Of a stretch of 64,000 bases of DNA, positions 11,641-22,890 are shown piece after piece. Position numbers and translations under genes: made by a program. The stretch comes from Acheta domesticus. Lineage: Eukaryota > Arthropoda > Insecta > Orthoptera > Gryllidae. How positions within the stretch are numbered: position 1 is the first letter of the stretch; the number at the start of each line of letters is the position of its first letter. The DNA lies in assembly GCA_031308135.1 (NCBI GenBank), contig JAHLJT010000631.1, positions 160,060,921 to 160,124,920 on the forward strand. The letters are read 5' to 3'. A model generated the notes under the pieces. That model was not told where the DNA came from. It made no database searches and worked only from the letters and a program-made list of their open reading frames with translations.

Positions 11641-12623
11641 TCAAAGGGGGTGAATCTCTCACTGTTGCTCATATTCACTCGAGGCTGGTGCCCGCCGACT
11701 GCTTGCTCTCCTGGAAGCGGCGCCAGGCACAGGCCGGTTGGACAACTCGTGCTACAGTGGCCTTGAGGTAGTGGACGCTGGCGGCAAAGAAGGGGCAGCG
11801 GCGATCGTATCACATTGAGGCCCAAGGCGCCACAACGGACTTACTACCTGCAAGTTTTTTAAAAAAGGCACGATGTTTTAGAATGAATTGGCAGCTTGAA
11901 GCACCTTATAAGCCAATAAGTTAAATGCAACGTCCAGACGTGTCTACGGAGCACTCACCATATACGTGTACAAGCGAATTGCAAACATAAAATACATGTT
12001 CTGAAGTATTTCCCTTTACCTTCCCCGTTTGTGAATAAGCTAAATTCCATTCAGTTCTAACAACAATAATTGTAAATATTTGATAAATGTAGGTAAAGCC
12101 TGTTTTGTGAAAATTATTTTCATGCCTAAAATCTTGAAAAGTAAATGATTTAAAGCATTACATGATTAACTTCATTGTGAATGTGTTCTTAGGCGAATAC
12201 TTTCCTTAATCTAAATAATCGCCTAGAATAAGTATTTGAAACAAAAATAATGTACGTGCTACGTATCATCACCTGTGATTCTGAAATTAGTGTGTTTTCT
12301 TTGGAAAAATTTGGGAAATTTGAAGCATATTTATTGATTTCAAACCCAGCAATATCAACTTCCTCCTGAATTAAACTTATTGGTAATAGAAAAATCTTCC
12401 TTTTAAATGTTTTGTTTGTTTGTTTTCCAACGCATACCCTTGGCATGTTAGCCATTTGGTGACGCGCCTGACCAGTATAGACGTGCAGTATCCCTCAGTG
12501 TGTGGGGATTCGCACGTTAACAATGGTCAAGTGCGTATCTGGTGAAACACAGTTGCTCATTTAGCGTTACCCAGAAGACACGTTTGTTAGACCCGGACGC
12601 GAGCAACTTTGTCCCCGTTGTGA

Positions 12624-12625
<2 letters not shown>
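11641..12625. other. Unassigned; GC-rich island at 11650-11850
   Basis: The first 200 bases are markedly GC-rich with CpG (GGAAGCGGCGCCAGGCAC and similar) against an AT-rich background. No protein domain was recognised in any frame. The remainder to 12625 is AT-rich with no recognisable gene or repeat. Confidence 0.4.

Positions 12626-12692
<67 letters not shown>
12626..12692. repeat. (TTA)n microsatellite at LINE 3' end
   Basis: About 67 bases of pure TTA/TAA repeat directly abut the 3' end (minus strand) of the Dong/R4-like LINE. The poly-tyrosine open frame across it is an artefact. Confidence 0.95.
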
Positions 12693-12693
<1 letters not shown>

Positions 12694-12795
12694 CTCTAAA
12701 TCACGACTAAAGATGTTATGTGTCGGCTGAATATAAAATCTACTCCAGGTTGCAACCAGCTACCTAAGGAGTAGATCTAGGGACTGTCGGTGCCT

Positions 12796-13762
12796 CTACA
12801 ATACTTTGCGCAAAATGTGGGCTGTTCCAAATAAAGCGATTTCTTGCACTTCCCAGTCTTTTGGATTACCTGGGAGTTTAGACAAGTTCTTACACAAATT
12901 TTGCGGAACAAATCCCAGAGCTCCGATAACTATCGGTACGACCTGTGCTTTTACACCCCCACATTCGGCTGATCTCGATTTCCAAACTCTTGTATTTAAG
13001 ACGTTTCTCTGCCTCCTAGGTAACGACGTTTTGATCGCAAGGTACAGCAACATCGATAAGTAAACATGATTTTTTCTCCATATCCCGGATGACTATATCC
13101 GGTTTGTTTGCTGCTATCGTGCGATCAGTTTGAATTTGTTGGTCGTACAATATCGTACACAATCCAACAGACGTCACCGGTTTTGGTGAGTGTTCGTACC
13201 ACTTGGGGCATGTGTTCGGAACTTCGAGGGCGGTACAGATCTGCCAGTGGAGGTAGCTACACACCCTGTCGTGTCTTTTCAAATATTCGGTCTTTGCTAG
13301 AATTGGACAAGCTGAGACAATATGATCAATGGTTTCTACGTGTTCCTGACAAATGCGGCATTTATCATCTTGGGAAATTTTCAGAACCGCTTTATCATAG
13401 TGTCGTGTTCTCAAGGCCTGATCTTGGGCAGCTATTACAAGTGCTTCCGATTCTGGCTTCATTCTTCCCCTTTTAAGCCACATAAATGATTGATCTTTAT
13501 TGATCTGCACCTTGTCCATTCTTTTTAGATATTGTCCGTGGAGTGGTTTCTCTCTCCAAGATTTCTTTAACATTTTTTGTGTCTCACACTTCATGTTTAG
13601 CAGCATCAGAAGTTCAGCGTCTGTGTTCGACATGTCTTGCCTAGTTTTCTTCGCAATGCTTCTTGCTACACTTACAATGCTTTTTTTTTCCATTCTTCGG
13701 TCAGATTTCATGACCTGCCTCATTAGAGGGTCATCTTGATGGCTGACTACATACTTCCTCAA
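12796..13762 (-). pseudogene. Zinc finger and restriction-like endonuclease of Dong/R4-like LINE
   Basis: The 248-codon frame 13016-13762 contains a CCHC-type finger ('CRICQEHVETIDHIVSACP') followed by an endonuclease signature: 'KPDIVIRD', then 'CLLIDVAVP', giving PD-X14-D. These are the C-terminal domains of site-specific non-LTR elements (R2, R4, Dong) and cut the target DNA. A frameshift near 13050 moves the conserved tail ('VVPIVIGALGFVPQNL', 'GTAHILRKVL') into the frame at 12796-13053. The order RT, finger, nuclease, tail is complete, so the break is the only obvious defect in this half. Confidence 0.8.
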
Positions 13763-13767
13763 CCCGA

Positions 13768-14685
13768 CTATTGCGTTGTGCCAGGAGACCTCAATTTGTC
13801 TGAGGCCTCTTCCTCCTTCCTTACGTGATACATAAAGTCTATGTATATCAGCTCGAGGTGGGAAACATGATGCATTTTTAGCACTTGTCTGGTTTTTCGA
13901 TCCATGGTGCGAATTTCTTGCTCAGTCCAGTCCACTAGTCTAAAACTGTATTCGGCTACAGGTACCGCCAAACTACCTATTGCAGATATTTTATTCCTAG
14001 AATTCAGAGCGGACTGCAGGACCAGTCTCACTCTCCTATACTACTCCCGACGAATTCTCTCTTTCATTGTGTCGTTCGAGATGGTTTCACATTCTTCAAT
14101 GCCCAGATATTTAGAAGTTTTACCTGGCTCAAGATCTTGAATCACAGTGTGCGTATCAATTTCAATGTTCTCAGACGTTGTGAGTTTCCCTCTTTTTAAA
14201 TTGATTTTTGCACACTTGTCAAGACCAAACTTCATACAGATGTCATTGCTAAAGTCATTCACGACAGACAGCATTTGGGAGAGAATCGCTTCATTCTTAG
14301 CAAACACTTTCAGATCATCCATGTAAAACAAATGTGATACTAGCCTTTCATCACCATGGAGCTTAAAACCAAAGTCAGCTTGCGACAACTGTCTCGATAG
14401 TGGTATCAAACTAATGCAAAACAGCAGAGGGGATAGTGAATCTTCTTAAAAAATACCCCTGTTAATCTGAATACTTCTGGTTTCTACTGCTTCCTTTCCG
14501 CTGTGTATTAGTAACCTGGTACTCCACGACTTCATACTAGCCTTGCAAAATTCAACAAGTCTAGGATGAAATCGATAGATCTCCAGGGTGTTCAAAATCC
14601 AATCGTGTGGTACACTATCAAAGGCTTTTTGGTAGTCAATCCAAGCCATGCTCAAATTACGTTTGCGTTTCTTTACATCATTCAA
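13768..14685 (-). pseudogene. Reverse transcriptase of Dong/R4-like LINE, broken
   Basis: Three frames in sequence carry the RT. 14446-14685 includes 'WIDYQKAFDSVPHDWI' (first catalytic Asp). 14041-14409 includes 'HLFYMDDLKVFAKN' (YMDD catalytic pair) and 'KTSKYLGIEE'. 13768-14031 is the thumb region ('LNSRNKISAIGSLAVPVAEY'). The frames are separated by stop or frameshift at about 14430 and 14035, so no functional protein is made. The N-terminal part of the RT is absent through 5' truncation. The element would copy its own RNA at the target site by target-primed reverse transcription. Confidence 0.8.
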
Positions 14686-14702
14686 AATGACTTTATTCAG
14701 TA

Positions 14703-14716
14703 TTATTATTATAATA

Positions 14717-14759
<43 letters not shown>
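14703..14759. repeat. (TTA)n microsatellite between SINE and LINE
   Basis: An almost pure TTA/TAA tract sits between the truncated 5' end of the Dong/R4-like LINE and the 3' end of the minus-strand SINE. It may have been the SINE tail that served as LINE target. Confidence 0.9.
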
Positions 14760-14763
14760 GCAG

Positions 14764-14983
14764 TGATAGGTTGATGATGAGATGACTACGATGATAAGAG
14801 ATGGTTGGAGGGGTAGTGTGAGATGTTCGTAGATTTTCGAACCATCCCAGCATTCGCCTTATGATCAAGGGAACCACGAAAAACTCCAGTCAGGATGGCC
14901 GGCCCGGCCCGGGAATCGAACCCTTACCTCCCGATTGCGAATCCAGGGTGCTAAGCACTGACCCACTTTGGTCGGTTAACTTC
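14764..14983 (-). mobile_element. tRNA-derived SINE (insect Ala-like type)
   Basis: Read on the minus strand, a tRNA-like head contains an A-box-like GTGGGTCAGTG...TTAGCAC and a B box GGTTCGATTCC. It is followed by CCGGCCATCCTGACTGGAG, TTTTTCGTGGTTCCCTTGAT and GGCGAATGCTGGGATGGTTC. That body layout is common in insect SINEs. The 3' end runs into the TAA microsatellite at 14703-14759. Confidence 0.8.
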
Positions 14984-15159
14984 CTACTGAATGTAACATC
15001 CTACAATTCTTAAAACTTTGGGAAATAATTAATAAAATAGAATCAATATGAAATTCAACAACCTCCCAAAAATAAAATAACAGTCGAAAACTCCGAAACA
15101 AAAATCGGCACGTTACACAAACTACCGATTTCCTTATTAGTGTTTTTAATTTCTAGGCA

Positions 15160-16757
15160 TACTACATTCGTAGCAGCAAGTTATGTGAAATGCTGCAATT
15201 TTTCGACAGAAAAATGTGTATTTTAGATCCCCGGTGCCGAAAAAGGGGATAATTCTTGCTTCTGTATGTAAATTAGAATGTGGTAAATTATTTCCTCTAA
15301 CACGTTGTGAAGTAAGAAGTAAGTTTTGTGGGGCCTTGATAATTTACAGCCATGTAAAATTTTACAAAATTGGTATTTCCGAAAATTTTTAAATTGATGT
15401 AGAACCTCACCAAATAAAGATAGCTGGAACAGTTGTCATTTTACATCTATCTTTATGGCCTTTTATTTATGGCCCAATTTTTAAATTGATGTAGAACCTT
15501 ACCAAATGAAGATAGCTGGAACAGGTGTCATTTTACATCTATCTTTATGGCCTTTTATTTATGGGCCAATTTTTAAATTGATGTAGAACCTCACCAATGA
15601 AGATAGCTGGAACAGGTGTCATTTTACACCTATCTTTATGGCCTTTTATATGATATAGAACTCAATAGGGGTTGCGTTCAAAACGTGTTTCAAATTTGAA
15701 TTTAAAATATTGATTTTGAGTTTCTTCAAAATGCTCATCTTCACAAATATTGAAAAAATTCTAAAATAATCCTAATCTGTTTCCAAACAGATAGTGCAAG
15801 TTTAAAAATGGGACTGCAATGGGTTCATATGGTAATCTTTACCTATTTTATGGTAATTTAAACATTAAAAAATTAAAAAAAGATTTTTCTCAAAAAACGG
15901 ATCCAATTTTTTTCTTAAGATTTTGGTAGGTATAGTGCCTAATGTACTCTATGAAATGGCATAAACGCCATATAGCTTTCTTTTGTTTTTCAAAATCTAC
16001 AAAAATGTCATGTTTTTGACTTGTCTGTCACATCGTTAATATTTACATTAATGGCTATTTGTTCACATTATTTTATTAATGAATACATGTGCTTTAAATA
16101 ATATCCAATACAGTTTCTCGAAAGTTGAGTAGTTTTCTGTGAAAACTAGCTCAAAATTCCGCATTTTCAGAAACGCTCAAACGCCATTTTCTGAAAAATT
16201 GCTTCAAATTTTTTGTTCAAACATTTCGAAATGATATTGCTAATTGCACTCTTTAATGCGTGAAGTTAATTTTGGCGTAAAATTAATTTTGGGATTTTTT
16301 TTTGTTTAAAAAATTACATAAATGTAATTTTTTTGAAAGTTCTCTCATACCGTTAAAATGCACATTTCCAGCAATTTGTAAGGACTATTAAATTTGTGAG
16401 TGTAAGTGCTTCAAATAACTTTAAATGAAGTTTTTCGAAAACTTAAAAATGTTCTGTTAAAAATAGCTTCAAATTTCACATTTATAGTAGCGCTTAAACG
16501 CCATTTTCTTGAAGACGGCTCGAAATTTTTTATCGAAAATTGCCATTTATGACAAGGTTTAAGTGTTTTTTAATATTCCTAAAATATTTTTGGTCTACGA
16601 TTAAGAAACCGAAAAATGAATAAAATGTCAAAAAAATGTAGTTTGAGCAGTGATAGATGGCAGCTGTCAAGAGTATTGGCAAGTCCGAATAGCTAGCCGA
16701 GACCAAACGAAACAGGAAACTAATGCGGGGAAGTCTGTGTCATTCTGTAGCACCACT
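15160..16757 (-). mobile_element. CTAG-family element, reverse orientation
   Basis: Internal CTAG-family sequence (GAAATGCTGCAATTTTTCG; CCCGGTGCCGAAAAAGGGG) begins near 15180. The terminus GTCATTCTGTAGCACCACTAG ends at about 16757. It contains the 92-bp tandem repeat at 15385-15660. No transposase is seen. Confidence 0.75.
15385..15660. repeat. Tandem repeat, 92-bp unit, 3 copies
   Basis: Units begin ATTTTTAAATTGATGTAGAA at 15385, 15477 and 15569, exactly 92 bases apart, and share GAAGATAGCTGGAACAGGTG and CTATCTTTATGGCCTTTTAT. Each unit has internal dyad symmetry (GATAGCTGG / ATCTATCTTTATGG region). Differences between units are few, so amplification was fairly recent. Confidence 0.9.
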
Positions 16758-16799
16758 AGTATAAATTGAATAAAAGCCAATTAAAAATGTCAATTAAAA

Positions 16800-17700
16800 A
16801 GGAGTGGTCGGTAATTCAAGAGAGTTTTAAGGAAACAATATTAACTGAAATATTTCTGGGCTTTTCATCATGCAATAGAATTGTTGGTAGAATGTATGCC
16901 TACTAACATGTATACGGCTAAGAGAATTTAAATTGGGTGATGTCACCGAAGAAGAAATGAAATTATTTTTAGGAATACTTTTGTTGAGTGGGTACAATCA
17001 GGTTCCACGAAGAAGACTGTATTGAAAAAAATGTAAAGACACCTGCAATAAAGCTGTCGCAATGCCTAGAGATAGATTCGAATTCATAATTCCAAAAGTT
17101 CATTGTTATAATAATGAACTTTCGGCATTAGAGTAAGGCACGAGCGAGTGGTATGAGTAAGACAATTTTTCACTTTACTAAACATGTAATTTCAAGAAAT
17201 GGCACCTCAATTCGAATGTCACTCTGTCGACAAAACAATGGTGTCATATTATGGTCGCCACGGATGTAAACAACACATTTGTAGAACACTAAATTCATAT
17301 GACTACAAACTCTGGGTTGAAGTATCTGTTTTATGGATGGAGTCATGTCGCGGAGCTAAAACTCCACTCTCATGTGTATAAAGAACATGATCTCGGCCTT
17401 CTGAATTGCTTATGTATGTAACAAGGAATGGTCTTGCTCGCTCTCATCAAAATACATAATTACACAGAGTTTTCACACCAGGGAAAATGGTATTTTTCTC
17501 TCCTTACTCGATTGATATCGCAGAGCAAAATGCCTGGCAGGTCCAGAAGCACCGAGGGAGAAAATTAAATCATCTTACTTTGTTATCAGCGATTTGCCAT
17601 GTCACATGGCACTGATTGCAGGTAGTCAAGAGAACACAAAAAAAGTAAACCGCCGAATACACTGCAGCATTGGATATATTCTGGTAAAAATAATTTAGTT
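16800..17700 (+). pseudogene. piggyBac-type transposase remnant
   Basis: Across frameshifts the plus strand encodes piggyBac/PGBD transposase motifs. 'EEEMKLFLGILLLSGYNQVP' and 'RRRLYWKK' lie around 16950-17030, then 'MPRDRFEFI' at about 17060. At 17199-17381 comes 'VDKTMVSYYGRHGCKQHI' with 'SYDYKLWVEVSV', the block around a catalytic aspartate of the DDD domain. Stops and shifts interrupt the rest; the C-terminal cysteine-rich finger was not found. The TTAA-flanked element at 38428-39914 has piggyBac-like ends, but no sequence link between the two was established. Confidence 0.75.
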
Positions 17701-18830
17701 GTGTCTCAGGTAAAATAAACTATATAGGTGGTGTCACAAGCAGGTAGCAATCAAGTGTCAAAAATATGATAGTGCGTTGTTTTTTAACCTTCCACTAAAT
17801 CTTAAAGTATTAATTCAGTATATTCTTATTTATATTAACTGTTATTTTTTCTATTCTTTAAATTTTGTAATTATTTATTCAATTAAAATACATTTCTTAA
17901 TAAAAATACAACGTTTAAGAAAAATATACCTTTGTATTGAGTGTGGTAAGCAATGTACCCCCATATGCCTACTGTCTTTCTAGAAGGACACCCTCCTATG
18001 AATTGTTTAAGTAACATATTGCAAAAATAGTAATATATTTAAGTTTGGATAATTTTCTTAATATCATAAAACAAAACAATCACAAAACACAAAACATTTT
18101 GTGGGGCTTGATGACCGCGCGAGGGAGTCTCTGGGGGATCCATTATTCTGTCTTGGTCTGACTCGCTTCATTTTATGAATTACGCTTGTTATTGAAAGTA
18201 CACAAATTCAGGCAATTATTGATGGCTTTTAATGCATTATTTATGATGTTTAGAGAATTTGTTTTCACTTGATATAAGATTTATTGATTTAAAATTTACC
18301 CTTGATGAATTCTTTGTATACAGTTGGCCGTACTGGAAGGAAGTCCCTTTTTCGGTAAATGATATTTCGCTTGCAGAAGCTTGCAGTCCGCTGCAGTTAC
18401 ACGTGGAGAGCGCTGGTGGGAGTACGAGCATGCGTGTGGAAGGATATTTATTACAAAATATACCAAAGTAGTGAAATTTTCGAAATAAAATAATTTTGTG
18501 TGAAACGTGTCGAAGCAATAGTGCTGGAGTCGAATTTATGTGCCGAGTGGAAATAAAAGACAGAACCACGTGCGTAGGAGGTGAAGACATCTGAACGGAT
18601 ACACGCATAAAATTATGTAAGTAATGTTTTAATTTAGACTTTAATTTAACTCAGTTTTCATTAATTTGAATTGCTTATATTTTTATATTATATATTCGTA
18701 TTTTGAATTTTGGAAATTACATTTCCGTCATTCTCTGGAGGTGCAACCTCCATTCCGTTGGCTACCAGCCGCCACTAATCAATGTTGGCTGATAAATAGT
18801 AAGATTTTCACCAAAATGTATATTCCCCAA
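17701..18830. other. Unassigned AT-rich stretch
   Basis: No gene was recognised. Open frames of 60-123 codons at 17777-17983 and 18237-18608 have no recognisable domain and low-complexity or overlapping character. A moderately GC-rich piece lies at 18365-18440. Confidence 0.4.
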
Positions 18831-20050
18831 TCGATCTGACTGAATTCGCGACCCCTTGAATTTACAACTAACGGTTTACTTTTTGTAGGATCTTTACAGA
18901 AGCCTCAGGGATATTTTCTCATTTTTCTTACAAATGGCTCAAAATGTTTTAGTTAAACTCTGTCCTTGGATTGCTGAAAGGATGCTTGAAATGTCACAGA
19001 TAAAATATTTTTTCCAAAACATGAATAGATGTCAAGTAATTTTACATCATATATGTAATTTAAAAAAATTATATTTGCTCAAAAACCGATCCATTTTTTA
19101 AAAAATGTTTCCCCTTTCCCCTTTCTGTGGATACACTGATACCATAACATAAACGCAATCTTGATGTATTCTTTAGATTTTGAAATAAATACACAAATTT
19201 AATTTTTCATAGATAACTCTCGTCTGTAATATTTACATGGTAAATTTTATAGATTATTACATTTGTAAACATAAGTTATTCAAATGATTTCTAATAAAGT
19301 TTCTCTAAAACTCAGAACTTCTCTGTGAAAATGAATTCAACATTGCCAATTTCAGAAACTCTGAAACGACTTTTTTCACGAAAGGCTCTAAATTATTTAA
19401 TAAAAATGTGCCCGAGATCTACTCTATTAACTAGGCTATCCGAAACGAGCCGGGTCTCTGTCGTGATGGCCGACGTTTCGGCCAACACAGCCTTCCTGGG
19501 GTCTTCCTCTGAGCGTACTGTCCTGAGCTCTTCTTCAATACGCTCCAACATTCACAAATTGTTGGCCGAAGTCAGCCACCAAGACAGACGTGACTCGTTC
19601 CGGATAGCTTGGATCAGTGGTGTCAAGGTCTTCTACTGGTGGAAGTGGCACGCGTCGTGGCACCGTAACATGCCATGAGCTTCTCTGCGTAACTAGCGTC
19701 GGGAAAGGAAACTATTAGTAACCCCGCCGTTTTACAATAGGGATGGCGTTGTCTCTGGTGACGGGGTAATGAACTGCGTGGAGGGGTGATTTCGTCGTGG
19801 CACTCGTGCCACGGACTCCCCGCTCGTGGAATCGACCTTGACAACACTGGCCTAGATAATACAAACTCCAGCCACGGGAGCCTATGGAATCTTATGTTTT
19901 ACTATTCTGTAACATATCATTCATATTCTGTAACATATTCTCCAATTATACCATTAGGGGACCGAAAAATTGAGAAAAAGGAAAAAAGTATTGTTTGAGA
20001 GCCAACGAGTAGCAGCTGGGAAGAGTGCGAGGCAAAACCGAAAATATAAC
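18831..20050 (-). mobile_element. Degenerate CTAG-family copy with GC-rich insert
   Basis: Flanks 18831-19415 and 19880-20050 show the CTAG-family order in reverse orientation, ending in a diverged terminus (GACCGAAAAATTGAGAAAAAG, then GTAGCAGCTGGGAAGAGTG). Between them, 19416-19880 is GC-rich and unrelated to other copies. The open frame at 19325-19678 crosses the junction and has no recognised domain. Confidence 0.5.
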
Positions 20051-20488
20051 GGAAACTAATGAGATAAGAGAACTTTTTGAAACAATAATTGCTTAAAATT
20101 GCGTATATTTCAGGAATTATGCGAAAACATTTTTGTCAAAATATTGCATTTAATATAGTTTAAACCTCTACTTAAATTTTTAAAGAGATTTTTTAAGGAA
20201 ACCCTGTATCATCAATATTGAACTTTTGCCATGTTAATTTTTTATTGAAAATAAAGATTCCATGGAAAATGGGAATACGTGGAAAATGGCAACATATGAG
20301 GAAATGTTCTCTCTGAATTGCATAAGTTAGAAAATTCAAAAATTGCGTAAGTTAGAACTAAAGCAAGAAACCACTAGTATTTTAAGTGTCGGAAAATAGG
20401 GTTCTGAGATGCGGCGACTGGTTGTGTGGCATTTTACTTCTGTTTTTCTTTCTTGGCGCGTGTGGGTGTGTCATCAAAATGGAATACC

Positions 20489-20642
20489 TCACGGTATTTC
20501 GCGTCGTTCTCGGTTGTGCCGCTAGGAGTCGCATGATCTCCAGCACTGTTCGATACAGTCGCGATCATGCGACTGTATCGAGCAGTGCTGGCGATCATGC
20601 GACTCCTAGCGGCACAACCGAGAACGACGCGAAATACCGTGA
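20489..20642. mobile_element. Foldback (hairpin) element, copy 2
   Basis: A 154-bp near-perfect palindrome. TCACGGTATTTCGCGTCGTT at 20489 is mirrored at the right end (20642), with arms of about 75 bases and CGCGATCATGCGAC near the centre. It shares the CGAGAACGACGCGAAATACC-type core with the copies at 2763 and 39008. Confidence 0.9.
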
Positions 20643-20819
20643 AATATTGAACTTGCCCAGGAAATTGCCCCTTTCCTTATTGAATTTGCCCAGGAAATTG
20701 TACCATTGAACTTTCATAGGAAACATGCATAGTGGAATGAAGACTGAAAAACCGATCAAAGACAGTCTTTGTATCTAGCACAAATGGAATGGAAGTAAGA
20801 CTCAAAAAAATCTAGAATA

Positions 20820-21113
20820 AGTACAAAGGTTAATAAAAATGCCTCACGAAGTTTACGGACAACTAGAAGAAAGTATACGAAGAACCAAATTACGGAAATG
20901 GAAGAAAATTTTAAGACGAATAAGACACGACTATTTTACAGAGCTTTTAAGAATGAAATCAGTGGATATGTAGCATCGCGTTTTAACTTCACAAAGGAAC
21001 GTGATACACCAGCATTGAACAGCAGGGAAAATTGTTATATTCTAGCTGTGTATTTTGAAAAGTTATTAAATTGTCCAAAACCACCGAAAAAGTAGTTGTA
21101 AATTTACAACGCA
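20820..21113 (+). pseudogene. RTE-like LINE, left part of split copy
   Basis: The frame 20898-21095 ('LFYRAFKNEISGYVASRFNF' ... 'YFEKLLNCPKPPKK') resembles the linker between endonuclease and RT of RTE-like LINEs. The copy is interrupted at 21114 by an I-clade LINE and resumes at 22686. The shared 9-bp duplication TACAACGCA (21105-21113 and 22686-22694) marks the insertion site. Confidence 0.6.
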
Positions 21114-22685
21114 AGAAATGAAAATTATGGGTCGTATTTTTGATACTAAATTATAATGGAAACCATACATAAGAAACCTAGTCATTCAGTGTAAGCAACG
21201 AATCAACACTCTGAAAGCTTTATGCTCCAAAAATTGGGGAGTTAACCAAGACATCCTAATGAACACATACAGATCATTTATTCGAGCGAAAATTGATTAT
21301 GGATGTACAATATACGGTTCTGCCAAAAAACTCCATTTTAACTTAATTAGATCCTATACAAACAACATCAATGAGATTAGCAATTGGAGCCTTTCGCAGT
21401 AGCCTGAGACTGAGCATTCTGGCAGAAGGCCACGAATTACTATTAAAGTTAAGAAGAGAACTTCTAACCCATGCGTCATCGACCATCTGTCTTAAAAATA
21501 ATCCTATGCATCATGAGCAAATATCAATATCAAATGAACTTCAACAGCCCGTCAATAACCTACCAAAACCTGTACTACGCAGAATATGTACCATCAAGAA
21601 CGAAGTCACAAATAGAGAATGTCTCAATGCCACGCCAAATCCACCCGGTTCCACCATGGGAGGAACTCAAATTTATAATTGATGACCACATTCTGAATGA
21701 AACGTATGGCAAAGATAACACTCCTAACATTGTGTACAAAAGCTTATTCAGAGAATTATCTCATAATTACAAAAACTACCCCCACATATATACAGATGGA
21801 TCAATGATAGATGGGAAAAAAAGGTTGCGCCATCATCTTTGAAGACCAAGAACTTCTCTTCAAATTGCCAGATTCATTTTCAATATTTTCCTGTGAAGCT
21901 TTTGCTACAGATAAAGCCATAAATCTAATCACCAATTCGGAATTAAACAGAGCTATAATTTTTACTGATTCGAAATCAACTTTAGATGCATTAAAGAACC
22001 ATGGGAACAAAAATTCAAGAATACAGTTAATGCAAAGAAAACTACAAACTTTGATGGAAAGTAATATTAAAATAGTCTTGGCATGGGTCCCGGCTCATCA
22101 AGGGATAGTAGGTAATGAAAAAGCAGACGCAGCAGCAAAAACAGCTACTTCCCAAGGAATTGATTGTAGAAAAGTACCAATTACTGTAGAAGAACAAAAA
22201 CGGGCTATTAATAAGTGCATCTGGAAAAAATGGAACAGCATCTGGAAAACCTCAAGGACAAAATTACATTTAATCCGTAATAATGTGTGGGAGCATCAAC
22301 CATATAACTAGAATAGGAAAATACAATGTATACGACTAGATTACGAATAGGTCACTCAAACTTGACTCATTCTTATATCATGACCAAAACACCAGTGAAC
22401 AGGTGCCCTAAATGTGGGACTACAATCTCAATTTTCCATATTTTAATAGAATGCAAAGATTACCAATGTGACAGTAGTGGATTGCCTAATAGCATGAAGA
22501 ATTGTTTAGACAATGTTGACAGTGTGTACAAAGTTATGAACTTTTTAAAACAAATTGGTGTACTTAACAGTATATAGGATGTAAAATGTAAAACGTAAAA
22601 TGTAAAACGCAAAATGTAAAATGTACAATGTAAAAGTCGCTAATGACCTATCTGTCGATGCGACTATAAATAAATTTTAAAAAAA
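21114..22685 (+). mobile_element. 5'-truncated I-clade LINE nested in RTE-like LINE
   Basis: The copy begins in the C-terminal RT region ('FDTKL' then 'NTLKALCSKNWGVNQDILMN', 'IDYGCTIYGSAKK'). It continues through RNase H and a terminal finger, then a 3' UTR with a roughly 10-bp tandem motif (AATGTAAAAC, 22578-22635). It ends GCGACTATAAATAAATTTT plus A-run. It is flanked by TACAACGCA on both sides. The same 3' end type appears at 23150-23210 (reverse) and 56490-56545. Confidence 0.8.
21811..22577 (+). pseudogene. RNase H and CCHC tail of I-clade LINE
   Basis: RNase H motifs are all visible: 'IYTDGS' (just upstream in another frame, ~21790), 'SCEAFATDKAI', 'IFTDSKSTL' and 'PAHQGIVGNEKADAAAKTA', which carry the catalytic Asp/Glu set. 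A stop at 22309-22311 separates the frame 22326-22577 with 'LRIGHSNLTHSYIM' and the finger 'CPKCGTTISIFHILIEC'. A frameshift near 21820 splits the first motif off. RNase H removes template RNA during retrotransposition in I-clade elements. Confidence 0.8.
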
Positions 22686-22890
22686 TACAACGCAGAATTG
22701 TGACTATACGCCACCAGATGTAGACGGAATTAAAATTATCAAATCACTACAAAATAACAAAGCCTCTGGTGAGGATGGGATAATTGCAGAATTATGGAAG
22801 ATTTTAGATGAAAAATTTATAATAGCAATAACTAACCTTTTTCAAAAAATGTGAACAATTTCAGAAAATTGGCTTGTCGCCTTAATCCAG
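22686..22890 (+). pseudogene. RTE-like LINE, right part of split copy
   Basis: It encodes 'IKIIKSLQNNKASGEDGIIA' and 'ELWKILDEKF', the N-terminal RT block of RTE-like elements, continuing from 21113 after removal of the nested LINE. Homology ends near 22890 ('WLVALIQ'). Confidence 0.65.

Larger units (their letters stand above)
12693..14702 (-). mobile_element. 5'-truncated Dong/R4-like LINE
   Basis: On the minus strand the element runs from within the reverse transcriptase (14702) through a C-terminal zinc finger and restriction-like endonuclease to a 3' UTR ending GTGATTTAGAGG before a TAA microsatellite. A second TAA microsatellite flanks the 5' side (14703-14759). The restriction-like endonuclease and the YMDDL-type RT motif point to the R2/R4 group. 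Insertion into TAA repeats is known for the Dong lineage. At least three frameshifts or stops make it inactive. Confidence 0.75.

Noticed and set aside
12542..12730. Poly-tyrosine open frame
   Set aside because: Direct translation of the (TTA)n microsatellite.
18237..18608. 123-codon minus-strand frame
   Set aside because: No recognised domain, overlaps an equally good plus-strand frame, composition typical of chance.
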